Assembly: GCF_015594625.1 (NCBI RefSeq)
Contig: NZ_JADNRQ010000020.1
Coordinates: forward strand, 1-58,342
Origin: Desulfallas sp. Bu1-1
Lineage (GTDB): Bacteria; Bacillota; Desulfotomaculia; Desulfotomaculales; Desulfallaceae
Reading direction: 5' to 3'
Length of the DNA: 58,342 bases
Within the stretch, counting starts at the first letter, position 1. The number at the start of each line of letters is the position of its first letter. Shown here in pieces: positions 7,444 through 15,718 of the stretch. The notes under the pieces were generated by a model. That model was not told the DNA's origin, ran no database searches, and saw only the letters and a list, made by a program, of their open reading frames with translations. Made by a program: the position numbers and the translations under genes.

Positions 7444-7776
7444 ATGCTATTTTTAAGTAAAAATGAAAAAAGAGCACTCGGCGAATTCTCCACCCGGATA
7501 AAAAATGCCCTTGGCGACAATTTATTTGACTTAAAACTATTTGGTTCAAAATCAACAGGCAAATTTGATCATGAATCGGATATTGACATACTTTTAATCG
7601 TCAACCACAGGGACGATAAAGTTTTAGATGTAATAAGCGACATTCTGTTGGACGTGGAACTTAATTATGCTTCAAAAATATCCCCTGTAGTGCTTACCAC
7701 TGCGGAATTCCTTAAGAATCAACAGCACCAAACCCTGTTTTATCAAGAAATCACGAGGGACGGGGTAACGCTGTGA
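7444..7776 (+). CDS. mntA: MNT-domain nucleotidyltransferase antitoxin
   Basis: 110 residues of the minimal nucleotidyltransferase fold. The catalytic motif is LFGSKSTGKFDHESDIDILL (GS...DxD, about residues 35-54). In HEPN/MNT pairs this enzyme adenylylates a tyrosine of the HEPN toxin and so neutralises it. The stop codon overlaps the GTG start of the HEPN gene by four bases, the usual antitoxin-first arrangement. A strong promoter precedes it. The base composition is more A/T-rich than the flanking GC-rich genes, which suggests independent arrival. Confidence 0.85.
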   Translation: MLFLSKNEKRALGEFSTRIKNALGDNLFDLKLFGSKSTGKFDHESDIDILLIVNHRDDKVLDVISDILLDVELNYASKISPVVLTTAEFLKNQQHQTLFYQEITRDGVTL

Positions 7777-8174
7777 GTGGAAATGGCATTGATTTGGCCC
7801 GATACCGTCTCCAAAGAGCACAAGATCATTTAAAATCAGCAGAAATACTTTTTTACGCCGGCATGTACAACGATTCTCTTGGGCGCTCATATTATGCCAT
7901 GTTTAATGCAGCAAGAGCTCTATTAGCCCTGAAACAACTTGATAGCAAAAAACATAGCGGCGTGATTTCTCTATTCAATCAACATTTTGTTAAAACCAAT
8001 ATAGTTGACCGTGCTACCGGCAAGGATTTTAACAAAGCCCGGGTGAGACGAGAATCATCTGATTACGCCGATTTTTATTTAGTCAGTAAAGAAGAAGCCC
8101 AAAGCCAATTGGAAGCAGCAAAAAGATTCTTAAGAACAATAAAAACCACTTTGGAATCCATGACATTAGGTTGA
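7773..8174 (+). CDS. hepT: HEPN-domain toxin (ribonuclease-type)
   Basis: 133 residues, all helical. HEPN features are the N-terminal helix LARYRLQRAQDHLKSAEILF, the middle segment GRSYYAMFNAARALLALK and the catalytic-region segment KARVRRESSDYADFYLV, with an Arg followed by a DY pair, where the family carries its RNase residues and the modified tyrosine. HEPN toxins of these pairs cleave RNA. It follows the MNT gene with a four-base overlap (GTGA) and precedes a DUF2283 gene that overlaps it. Confidence 0.85.
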   Translation: MSGNGIDLARYRLQRAQDHLKSAEILFYAGMYNDSLGRSYYAMFNAARALLALKQLDSKKHSGVISLFNQHFVKTNIVDRATGKDFNKARVRRESSDYADFYLVSKEEAQSQLEAAKRFLRTIKTTLESMTLG

Positions 8175-8401
8175 AAAAAATGGCTAGAAAACAAAAAACC
8201 AGAAAACTGGTATCGACCCTGGGCCAAAAGAAAATTATCCTACATTACGATGATGAGGCTGACGTACTCTACATTCACTTCGGAGAACCGGTGGAAGCGG
8301 ATGATACCGAGTTAACCGAAGACGGTCTAATTATACGTTACCAAGCTGGAAAAATGGTCGGCATAACTATGCTTAATGCCCATAACTATGCCGGGGGATA
8401 A
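8171..8401 (+). CDS. DUF2283 family protein
   Basis: 76 residues. The core ILHYDDEADVLYIHFGEP is the DUF2283 signature: a small beta-rich protein often found next to toxin-antitoxin genes. TTG at 8171 overlaps the HEPN stop codon; ATG at 8180 is the alternative start and neither has a strong ribosome site. The overlap makes it part of the MNT/HEPN operon. Function is not known; it may be a third component or a separate antitoxin-like protein. Confidence 0.75.
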   Translation: MKKMARKQKTRKLVSTLGQKKIILHYDDEADVLYIHFGEPVEADDTELTEDGLIIRYQAGKMVGITMLNAHNYAGG

Positions 8402-8445
8402 TCACAAATTGACAACCAATTGGAATCCGGCTGGAATACCGGCTT

Positions 8446-8928
8446 TCAGTCGTTATTACCGCTTTTCAATAAAGTGTCGCAACCGCCGGGTTGTAAAATG
8501 GGATCGCCAATTTTCGCCCTGCCGTCATTACCGCTGCTGCCGTTGGCCAGGATGTGGCAATTGGACAAAATTAACTTTTCACCGGTTTTTTTATCCTTTA
8601 CCACAGCTCCAAAAGTGCCGGCACTGATTTTATAATGTCCGATACTGCTCCCGGGAAGGGCCGGGCGTATTTTATTGGATCTTTCCTTCAGCAGCCTTAC
8701 CCGCCCGATCTCAATAACATCCGTATCCAGCCCGTTTATTTTAGCCGGCACCCTGTGTGCACGGTGCAATTCCTTTGCAGCCACTTTTTTTTCAACAAAG
8801 ACAATAATAGCCGGTTTATCGGTGCGGGTCATATCCACCCGCTTATATCCAACGCCCACACCCCTGACATTCGGCAACTTTAAAATTCGATCCTTGACCT
8901 TTTCCAAAGTGCGAAAATGTCTTTCCAT
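8446..8928 (-). pseudogene. Truncated trypsin-like (Nal1-type) peptidase
   Basis: 160 residues that begin MERHFRTLEKVKDRILKLPN and then show GVGVGYK and AGTFGAVVKDKKTGEKLILS, followed by SNCHILAN with the catalytic His position and the family motif AKIGDPILQPGG. The frame then stops after CDTLLKSGNND. The Asp/Ser half of the peptidase domain, normally 150 or more residues, is missing and is not found downstream. The start has GGAGGGGGTATA before ATG. I read it as a 3'-truncated gene; the end abuts the plus-strand DUF2283 gene, where the deletion join probably lies. Confidence 0.7.
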
Positions 8929-8980
8929 TATACCCCCTCCTTTACTGGTGTCTTTTGGCAGCTAAAAAAAGTTGATCCCT

Positions 8981-9865
8981 TCAATAAGGCGACCGGGGCA
9001 CACCCAGGCGGTGTTTCCCCCTTGTTTCCATGCCCCCTATACCGTCAAAACCGGTAATTGTACCGGCAATAACCTCCCGCAGGGGAACCGGATCATAAAT
9101 TGATGTGTAGGCGATTTTTTCAACCACAAAAACAGGGTCAAAGGCGTGGATCAGCACACGCTGGGGCGAGCTGGCAAAATTAGCCCCTGCTTCCAGCAAA
9201 GCCTCGTAATGGGATTGGCAGGCTCCAGCAAATATTACCAGATCATCCCTGCTTTTTTCGTAGCGCCGGGCAGCCCTTACGGCGTCCACAAAATGGATCG
9301 AATTATAGTAGTTGTTAATATCGGTGAAATCCCTGGCACCTTTCTTAAAACCGTCATGCCCGGTGAGTACCAGCAAATCCGGCCTGTGTTCCTGCAGCAA
9401 ATCATAAATTTTTTCAGCCTGCTGCTTTTCCGGGATGTTATAGCCGTCCGCCGGTATCTTCAGCTGGCGGTAGGTGGTCATACAAAGATCCAGGTATTCG
9501 CCGTCCCCGTCGACATGCAATACCCTGCCGGGGACGTCAAAACTATCTATCTCCCCGGGGTTGGCATCATCCCCCTCCACCGACCGCATGAGGTTTTTTT
9601 GGCGCTCCTGCTTGCGACGCGTAAAAACACGGCGCATTGCTTCATGATTTTTCAACATGGCCATCCGCCAGTATTCAGCCACCTTGGCCGCCTCAATCGG
9701 AACCAGGTCTTCCAGTGGAGCCGTGGCGCACAGGCGCATGTCCAGCCCGTTTAAGCGGGCTATTTTATTGCCGTTTTCATCTTCATTAATCTTTTTAACT
9801 TTAAAATAAATATCCAGGCCATACGATTTTCGCCCAACCACATCACCTACATTGATTTCTCCCAT
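8981..9865 (-). CDS. yabG: Sporulation-specific peptidase YabG
   Basis: 294 residues from the ATG behind GGAGGGTCTGCC. Family segments include GDVVGRKSYGLDIYFKV near the N-terminus, PDLLVLTGHDGFKKG, and FAGACQSHYEALLEAGANFA with the Cys-His pair of this cysteine protease. YabG works in the mother cell late in sporulation and trims coat proteins such as SpoIVA. In Bacillus subtilis it lies just beyond rsmA; here ykuK, an MFS gene and a glycosyltransferase have been inserted between. Confidence 0.9.
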   Translation of the reverse strand: MGEINVGDVVGRKSYGLDIYFKVKKINEDENGNKIARLNGLDMRLCATAPLEDLVPIEAAKVAEYWRMAMLKNHEAMRRVFTRRKQERQKNLMRSVEGDDANPGEIDSFDVPGRVLHVDGDGEYLDLCMTTYRQLKIPADGYNIPEKQQAEKIYDLLQEHRPDLLVLTGHDGFKKGARDFTDINNYYNSIHFVDAVRAARRYEKSRDDLVIFAGACQSHYEALLEAGANFASSPQRVLIHAFDPVFVVEKIAYTSIYDPVPLREVIAGTITGFDGIGGMETRGKHRLGVPRSPY

Positions 9866-10015
9866 AGGCAGACCCTCCACTATTTTTTACATTCTATGAA
9901 GCACCAGTGGGCAGGTGTGAATATCCGGTTATAAAAACTTCCAGATGAAACATTTACAGCATTTCAGCATAATCTAAAATACCTTTCCAAATGCTGTTAA
10001 CAGGAGGGCCCGCTT

Positions 10016-10828
10016 ATGTTTGTGGCCGTTATACCCGCAAAAAACGAAGCCGGCAGCCTGGGGAAGGTAATCGCCAAACTGCCCGTAGACTTACTGGACT
10101 TGGTTATCCCGGTGCTGAACGGCTGCACCGATAATTCATTATCCGTACTATTGAAAATGAATTGCCCGCTATTGGCCCCGCTGTATTTTGCCGAACCGCT
10201 GGGAATAGATGTCCCCCGGGCGGTGGGAGCGGCTCTGGCCCGTAAACTGCGTGCCGGGGGCGTGCTCTTTCTGGATGGAGACATGCAGGGGGTTGACGGG
10301 GAAATATTGCGGCAACTGATCCGGGCAGTGCGGGATAACGGAACGGATCTGGCCCTCACCAACTGTTACCCGGCTGGAAATTACCGCGGCCTGAGCCCGG
10401 AGGCGGTCCGCCTGATTGAAATCAGAAAAAAACTTAACCAACATTTAAACCTATTGGAAAAGATCGGCTCCGCCACGCCTTCCCACGGCCCGCACGCCGT
10501 GTCGGCCCGCTTGCTGGAACTGGCGGACCCCGCCGACTTCGCCATTCCCCCGTTATTGCTGGCCAGGGCCGCCCGGGCCGGGTTGCAAGTGGCGGTACAC
10601 GCCGAAACACTTCATTTACTACTGGGTTCCTCCTTGAGAAGCAACCATCACACCCAAAAAATTTTGGAAACCATTACCGGCGACTGCCTGTCCGCCCTGC
10701 ATGCCAGGAACGGAAAACCGGGCCACAGAACCTTGGATGGAAGGGAATATATCGGTTACCACAACGAACGGCGCTGGGATTTGTTGGAATCATTTATAAG
10801 CGATGGTTTAACCGGTGATTATTTTTAA
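10016..10828 (+). CDS. Family 2-type glycosyltransferase
   Basis: 270 residues of GT-A fold. VAVIPAKNEAGSLGKVIAKL is the nucleotide-sugar binding start, and VLFLDGDMQG holds the DxD-type metal motif (about residues 86-90). No membrane segment is visible, so it is cytoplasmic. The substrate is unknown. The start follows AACAGGAGGGCCCGCTT. It is divergent from yabG and convergent with the MFS gene, with a shared terminator. Confidence 0.75.
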   Translation: MFVAVIPAKNEAGSLGKVIAKLPVDLLDLVIPVLNGCTDNSLSVLLKMNCPLLAPLYFAEPLGIDVPRAVGAALARKLRAGGVLFLDGDMQGVDGEILRQLIRAVRDNGTDLALTNCYPAGNYRGLSPEAVRLIEIRKKLNQHLNLLEKIGSATPSHGPHAVSARLLELADPADFAIPPLLLARAARAGLQVAVHAETLHLLLGSSLRSNHHTQKILETITGDCLSALHARNGKPGHRTLDGREYIGYHNERRWDLLESFISDGLTGDYF

Positions 10829-10837
10829 TTTAAAAAA

Positions 10838-10878
10838 AACAACAGGATCCTGGCAGCTTTTGCCAGGATCCTGTTGTT
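10838..10878. terminator. Bidirectional terminator
   Basis: Perfect 18-bp arms (aacaacaggatcctggca and its complement) around a 5-base loop, with T runs on both sides. It serves the plus-strand glycosyltransferase and the minus-strand MFS gene. Confidence 0.9.
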
Positions 10879-10895
10879 TGCCGGCCGACAAGTTT

Positions 10896-12098
10896 TTAAG
10901 TTGATAATGTGGAAAGATATTTTTCAACCTTATAGCGGAAAAGCACTGCCGTCAACATAATTACCGCACCAAAGAAACTCAGGCCGGCCAGGATACCAAA
11001 AAAATTGTCCAGTACCCCGCCCAGCGCCGGCCCCACTAAAAGCCCCAGGGAAAAGCAGGTGTTGAAGATGCCGTAGGCCAGCCCGGCCCCGCCCTCCTGC
11101 CCCCGGTCCCGGCCGGCAGCAACAACGTGATACATGAGCGGTTGACTCGGCGTCAGGGCCGCACCCAGGGTTATACCCAACAGGATCATAACCGCCAGCG
11201 CCGGTATTAATCCCGGCGCCAGGGCCAGAAACGGAAGGCAAATGGCGCTGGTGATCAGGCCCCAGTAGATAAAAGGAGCGTACCCGTACCGGTCCGACAA
11301 AATACCCACTCCGACGTCACTAAAAGCATGCACCAGGCCCATCACACCGAATAACAGGCCAATTTGCAAGCTGTCCAACTCAAAACGACGGTCGAAATAA
11401 TTGGGCAATAAAATTTCCAACATGCCGACGCTGCTGCTGGAAATCACCACCACCACGCCCAGCCATATCAAACCCGTGTTCTTTGTCGCCCCCCGGGCGG
11501 AAAACCCCGCATTCCCGTTTCCCCCGGCCAGGGGGCCGAAGTCCGCCTTCAATACAACCAGCGACAGGATCAAACAAAATACCGCCAGCAAAGTAAACAT
11601 CCCCCGGTACCCAAGAAAATGGTATAACACGCCGCCTGCTGGCGGGCCCAAAATTGTACCCAAACCCATGGCCGCCATAACCAGGCCCAGCTTTTCCCCC
11701 TGCTGCCGGGGATATAACAGTGCCACCATGGCCAACCCCGCCGTCCACGAAGCGGCTGCCGCAACACCCTGGGTAAACCGGCTGGCCAGCAGCATCCACG
11801 GGCCGTTGACGGCACCGTAAAACATGGTGGTCAGCGCCAGCCCCAGCATTCCGGCTCCAAAAACTTTTTTATACCCGTACCTTTCGGCTATCAGCCCCAG
11901 GGGGATGCTGAAAACCAGCAATCCCAGGGAATAAGCCGCGAAAACCACACCAATCGTCAGAGAGTTTAATTGAAATTGTTTGGTGTAAAAGGGAATTAAA
12001 GGCACAACAGCGCCGTAAAGAAGCGTATCAGTGAAAATGAGAACCATCACCAGGAAAAAAACGCGTTTATTTTGATCCTTGGTCAAGTCGCCGTTCAT
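10896..12098 (-). CDS. Major facilitator superfamily transporter
   Basis: 400 residues with 12 predicted membrane helices and the MFS loop motif GLIAERYGYKKVFGAG between helices 2 and 3; the second half repeats it as GILSDRYGYAPF. The layout is DHA1-like, a family of drug or metabolite efflux pumps. The substrate cannot be read from the sequence. The ATG follows GGGAGACCGCC. It is not part of the rsmA operon: a terminator (12159-12187) precedes it. Confidence 0.85.
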   Translation of the reverse strand: MNGDLTKDQNKRVFFLVMVLIFTDTLLYGAVVPLIPFYTKQFQLNSLTIGVVFAAYSLGLLVFSIPLGLIAERYGYKKVFGAGMLGLALTTMFYGAVNGPWMLLASRFTQGVAAAASWTAGLAMVALLYPRQQGEKLGLVMAAMGLGTILGPPAGGVLYHFLGYRGMFTLLAVFCLILSLVVLKADFGPLAGGNGNAGFSARGATKNTGLIWLGVVVVISSSSVGMLEILLPNYFDRRFELDSLQIGLLFGVMGLVHAFSDVGVGILSDRYGYAPFIYWGLITSAICLPFLALAPGLIPALAVMILLGITLGAALTPSQPLMYHVVAAGRDRGQEGGAGLAYGIFNTCFSLGLLVGPALGGVLDNFFGILAGLSFFGAVIMLTAVLFRYKVEKYLSTLST

Positions 12099-12150
12099 GG
12101 CGGTCTCCCTCTAAAAACCCGGTTTTTCCTTCACAACCCGCGTCTCGCAT

Positions 12151-12187
12151 AAAAAAAGAACGTGTAATTAATAATTTTCTACACGTT
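12151..12187 (-). terminator. Rho-independent terminator after ykuK
   Basis: AACGTGTA (12180-12187 on the minus strand) pairs with TACACGTT (12159-12166), then CTTTTTTT. It ends the rsmA-ykuK transcript. Confidence 0.85.
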
Positions 12188-12273
12188 TTCTCAAATGCCT
12201 TTATATTTTAAAGTTGCTTATTTTTGCACATTTTTTAATATTCTTTGGGACAACTGATAATTCCAACAGAAAT

Positions 12274-12744
12274 TTACTTCGTATGTTTATCCGCCACGCT
12301 GGAAGCGCCGTACGCCTCGGGCTTGATCTTGGCCCGGAAGCCGCTTCCGGTGACCATACCCACAACCTCTTTAATCAAATCCCTGGTTTCGCCTTGTACG
12401 CCCACGTCAATGTGAATCTCCACCTGCATATCGTCAAAACCGCTTTCGGAAAAATGCTTGGCGATTTGCCCACCCAGTTCCAGGCTCAGGGCCGTTTCGT
12501 AAAACACTTTCTGCCGCAGGCTTTTAATTTTCCGGTGCCTTTTTTTGCGGTAATAATACCTTGCGCCCTTGCCAAGCCGGTGCACCACCACGGCAGTGAT
12601 GAAACACGTTTCCTCCCTGACCATGGAATCGGTGCCGACGATAATTTTATATGATGAACTGGGCAAGCCCCTGATGTAATCCATGATATTTTCCATCATC
12701 TCGTTAAAAGAAAGCTTGCCCTTGGACGGACTTATAAAAAACAA
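12274..12744 (-). CDS. ykuK: RNase H-like YkuK family protein
   Basis: 156 residues of the YkuK (formerly DUF458) family. KIIVGTDSMVREETCFITAV gives the first acidic strand of an RNase H fold, and VEIHIDVGVQGETRDLIKEV gives a second conserved acidic strand. The role is unknown in detail; nuclease activity is an inference from the fold. The TTG start lies 10 bases after GGAGATGG. It is 21 bases downstream of rsmA and probably co-transcribed. Confidence 0.75.
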   Translation of the reverse strand: MFFISPSKGKLSFNEMMENIMDYIRGLPSSSYKIIVGTDSMVREETCFITAVVVHRLGKGARYYYRKKRHRKIKSLRQKVFYETALSLELGGQIAKHFSESGFDDMQVEIHIDVGVQGETRDLIKEVVGMVTGSGFRAKIKPEAYGASSVADKHTK

Positions 12745-12765
12745 CCCGGTCCATCTCCTTTTAAA

Positions 12766-13629
12766 TTAGCTGGTTTGGGTGTACAGGTTGGCCAGGAGTG
12801 CAAATTCACGCAAGTCCAGGGTTTCCCCCCTGCGCGCCGGGTCAATGGCCGCCTGTCGTAAAATTTCGGACCATTTTTCCTTGGGCACCCGATCGCGCAT
12901 ACCGCTCAAGGCATTGATCAAGGTTTTGCGCCTTTGCTGAAAAGCCGCCCTGACCAGGGCAAAAAAATGCTCCTCATTTAGCACGGAAACGGCGGGTTGA
13001 TCCCTTACCTCCAGGCTAACCACCGCCGAATCAACTTCCGGGCGGGGAATAAAAACGGTGCGGGGTACCCGAAAGGCGGTTTCCACCCGTGCGTAATAAT
13101 TGGCGGCCACGGTGAGCGACCCGTATTCCCGGGTTCCCGGCCGGGCGGTAAGGCGACGGGCCACCTCTTCCTGCACCATGATCACCATACGGCTGATGGA
13201 AAATCTTTTTTCCAGCAGGTGCATGATTAGCGGGGTGGTAATATAATAAGGTAAATTGGCCACAACTTTGTAAACCGCGGGTTCTCTCACCGCGTCGAAA
13301 ACCAGCCGGTCAAAATCGGTTTTTAGCGCGTCGGCTTCCACCAGGGAGACATTGTTCAGACTGCCGATGGTCTCTTCCAGAATGGGAAACAAACTGCGAT
13401 CAATTTCAACCGCAATCACCCGCCGCGCCTTTTCCGCCATTTCACAGGTAAGCGAACCAAGCCCCGGACCGATTTCCACGACCACGTCCCCGGGTTTGAG
13501 GCCGGCGGTTTCAATGATCTTTTTTATTATATTACCGTCAACCAGAAAGTTTTGCCCTAATGTTTTTTTAATCCGAAAGTTGTACCGCCCAATTAAATCC
13601 TTAACCGTGCCCGGGGACAGGGAACCCAT
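12766..13629 (-). CDS. rsmA: 16S rRNA dimethyladenosine transferase
   Basis: 287 residues, normal length for KsgA/RsmA, which dimethylates two adjacent adenosines near the 3' end of 16S rRNA. Visible motifs are KTLGQNFLVD (substrate region), VVEIGPGLGSLT (S-adenosylmethionine loop), VIAVEIDRSL, and the catalytic NLPYYI. The start follows GGAGGCAAATT. In Bacillus subtilis rnmV sits between yabE and rsmA; no rnmV is present here. Confidence 0.97.
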   Translation of the reverse strand: MGSLSPGTVKDLIGRYNFRIKKTLGQNFLVDGNIIKKIIETAGLKPGDVVVEIGPGLGSLTCEMAEKARRVIAVEIDRSLFPILEETIGSLNNVSLVEADALKTDFDRLVFDAVREPAVYKVVANLPYYITTPLIMHLLEKRFSISRMVIMVQEEVARRLTARPGTREYGSLTVAANYYARVETAFRVPRTVFIPRPEVDSAVVSLEVRDQPAVSVLNEEHFFALVRAAFQQRRKTLINALSGMRDRVPKEKWSEILRQAAIDPARRGETLDLREFALLANLYTQTS

Positions 13630-13719
13630 AATTTGCCTCCAAATAACAACGTTCTATTCTGTATTTTCTCTCACTTGAAGCCTAAATATATATTACCCCT
13701 ATTTGCGGCAAAATGTCAA

Positions 13720-13745
13720 AAAGGAGGGCTTAATCGCCCTCCTTT
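13720..13745 (-). terminator. Terminator after yabE
   Basis: A 10-bp stem AAAGGAGGGC/GCCCTCCTTT with a 6-base loop followed by T residues on the minus strand. It starts at the yabE stop codon. Confidence 0.85.
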
Positions 13746-14761
13746 CACTCAAGCAGGTATACCTTGACCGTTCGCCTGCCCCAGCGCAGGGCCTGGCTAT
13801 GGGTTTCCATAAATACATCGATCCGGTTCCCCTTGATTTTACTGCCCACATCCATAGCCCGGCCGTAACCGTAGCCCTCGATATATAGACGGCTCCCCAG
13901 AGGTATCACCGAAGGGTCCACCGCCACCGTCCCCACCCGGGGCGGCACCCCCGTGCGGGTGTTGTTGCCGGTATAGGTATATGCCGTGGCCACCATGTCG
14001 TACGCCCGGGAGAATCTCAATTCATATCCCCCGCGGGATACGGTTTGCAAGACGCCCACCCTGACCACCCGGTCAACGGGTTGCTTGATTACATTGCTGG
14101 CCAGCAGCCGTTTTTCCGTTTCCTTACCGTTTTTCAGTACAACCTGCCATATCCGGCGCTCCAGTCCTTGGCTGCCCTGCTGGACCACCCTGATAATGCC
14201 CCTGTGCAGGGTTTTGTCGCTTTCCCGGATAATTTTATTGGGAATGGGGACTTCTTCCTCAACAATCCGGGTGGTAACCCGGTCCACCCGGATTAGCATT
14301 CCCGGCTGCACAGGTGTATCAATGGTGGGCTCCACGATATCCCTATCACCCAGGGCAACCCCTTTTTCCCGCAGGATATCGCCAACCGTTGCCGCCGCCG
14401 TGGTAATCCGGCTTTTCTCCTCCCCCACCTGCAGTGTAACCGGAACCGCCCGGTGGATCGTAACCGTCATCCCTTCCTCCAGGCGGGTTTCCCGAGCCGG
14501 TACAACCCTGTCCTGATCATCCAGGGTAATGCCGTTTTCCCGTAAAAGCGTTCCCACATCACCGGCGAAAGTCTGCACTTCCACTTGTTTACCGTCAACC
14601 AGAATCTTTATTTCTTTTTTAGTGCCATTGTAAGCCACCAGAATAGCCACGCAGAGCAGTATCACAGCCACCAGAGCCGCCGCAACCTGCCTTGAAAAGA
14701 AGTTGGCGGTTGACGCGTGCCGTCTCGCATGGTTATTCAAATAAGAACTGGAAATATGCAC
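13745..14761 (-). CDS. yabE: YabE-like G5/3D cell-wall protein
   Basis: About 338 residues. An N-terminal membrane anchor (AAALVAVILLCVAILVAY) leads to two DUF348 repeats (KILVDGKQVEVQTFAGDVGT and VTLQVGEEKSRITTAAATVG regions), then a G5 domain (about residues 185-260) and a C-terminal 3D domain (DMVATAYTYTG, GTVAVDPSVIPLGSRLYI, three conserved Asp). These proteins are resuscitation-factor-like murein lytic enzymes acting outside the membrane. The GTG at 14761 follows GGGGAGGG; an in-frame ATG at 14800 has no ribosome site. In the gap up to 15006 I see only A/T-rich DNA. Confidence 0.88.
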   Translation of the reverse strand: MHISSSYLNNHARRHASTANFFSRQVAAALVAVILLCVAILVAYNGTKKEIKILVDGKQVEVQTFAGDVGTLLRENGITLDDQDRVVPARETRLEEGMTVTIHRAVPVTLQVGEEKSRITTAAATVGDILREKGVALGDRDIVEPTIDTPVQPGMLIRVDRVTTRIVEEEVPIPNKIIRESDKTLHRGIIRVVQQGSQGLERRIWQVVLKNGKETEKRLLASNVIKQPVDRVVRVGVLQTVSRGGYELRFSRAYDMVATAYTYTGNNTRTGVPPRVGTVAVDPSVIPLGSRLYIEGYGYGRAMDVGSKIKGNRIDVFMETHSQALRWGRRTVKVYLLE

Positions 14762-15006
14762 TTTTTCAAATCCCTCCCCGGTAAGCCACCGACAGGCCAA
14801 TGCACGGCAAAAGGGTACTGGTAGTTATTCGCCATGTTACAGGTTGTTTCCTGCCGCGTTTGAAGTTAAATTTTCTCGGGCCAATTTAAAACCTATTTTT
14901 TTATTAATATGCCTTTATTAATTAAAAATTTACCCGGGCAAAAATTATTATCATAATAACATTACCATGGTTAACCGGACTTGAAAACCCTTTCTGGAAA
15001 ATAATA

Positions 15007-15042
15007 CAAAAAAATACAACAGTCGCCATAGGACAACTGTTG
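15007..15042 (-). terminator. Terminator after cobO
   Basis: CAACAGT/ACTGTTG arms (15017-15042) followed on the minus strand by TATTTTTTTG. It lies 19 bases past the cobO stop. Confidence 0.8.
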
Positions 15043-15060
15043 CACTTTCATTGTACCCGG

Positions 15061-15597
15061 TTAGAATTCAATTCCTTTTTGAGCCGGAATGCCGGCGGCA
15101 AATGGATGTTTAATTTCGCGCATCTCGGTTACCAGGTCGGCCAGTTCAATGACCTCCCCGGCCGCGTTTCGCCCGGTCAGCACCAGGTGCATGCGGGGAG
15201 GTTTGTTGCGGATTAGCTCCAAGACATCCGCCTTGTTTACAAGTCCATAGGATATGGCGTAATTAATCTCATCCAGGATCACCATGTCGTGCTCCCCTTC
15301 CCGCACGGCGCGCCGGGCTTCCTCCAGCGCTTTTTGCGCCGCTTCGCGGTGCGCGTTGAGCCCCTCCGGACCGGCGTCCCGGATAAAACCCTCGCCCATC
15401 TGCCGGATTTCAAAGTTCGACCCCAGTTTTTCCGAAGCCTTTAATTCGCCGTACTTCCACCCGCCCTTGATAAATTGCAACACCAGCACCTTCATTCCCT
15501 GCCCCCACGCGCGCAGGGCCATGCCCAGCGCGGCGGTGGTTTTCCCCTTGCCGTTGCCGGTAAACACCAGCGTCAGGCCCCTGGTTTCATTGCTCAA
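15061..15597 (-). CDS. cobO: Corrinoid adenosyltransferase (CobO/BtuR)
   Basis: 178 residues, the usual size. The P-loop is GNGKGKTT (14-21), and VLVLQFIKGG and DMVILDEINYA (Walker B) follow. The enzyme moves the adenosyl group of ATP to cob(I)alamin to make adenosylcobalamin in the cytoplasm. It is an insertion between tatD and yabE relative to Bacillus. It probably has its own promoter, since a dispersed repeat and 120 bases separate it from tatD. Confidence 0.95.
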   Translation of the reverse strand: MSNETRGLTLVFTGNGKGKTTAALGMALRAWGQGMKVLVLQFIKGGWKYGELKASEKLGSNFEIRQMGEGFIRDAGPEGLNAHREAAQKALEEARRAVREGEHDMVILDEINYAISYGLVNKADVLELIRNKPPRMHLVLTGRNAAGEVIELADLVTEMREIKHPFAAGIPAQKGIEF

Positions 15598-15624
15598 AAC
15601 CCGTCCCCTCCTTTTTTCCCATAC

Positions 15625-15679
15625 TCTTATATACCAGGCGATCCGGTGGTTTCCTCCGTACGCTCCGCAATTTTCCTCT
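15625..15679. repeat. Dispersed intergenic repeat, copy 1
   Basis: Contains atccggtggtttcctccg and then cgctccgcaatttt. It matches the repeats at 26556-26606 and 40808-40860, all in the same orientation and all between genes. Confidence 0.65.
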
Positions 15680-15718
15680 TTGAAGAAAATTGCCGGTATG
15701 CGTTTGCGGCACGGACAT

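Noticed and set aside
8376-8635. Plus-strand ORFs opposite the truncated peptidase
   Set aside because: Shadows of the peptidase frame; no ribosome site or domain.
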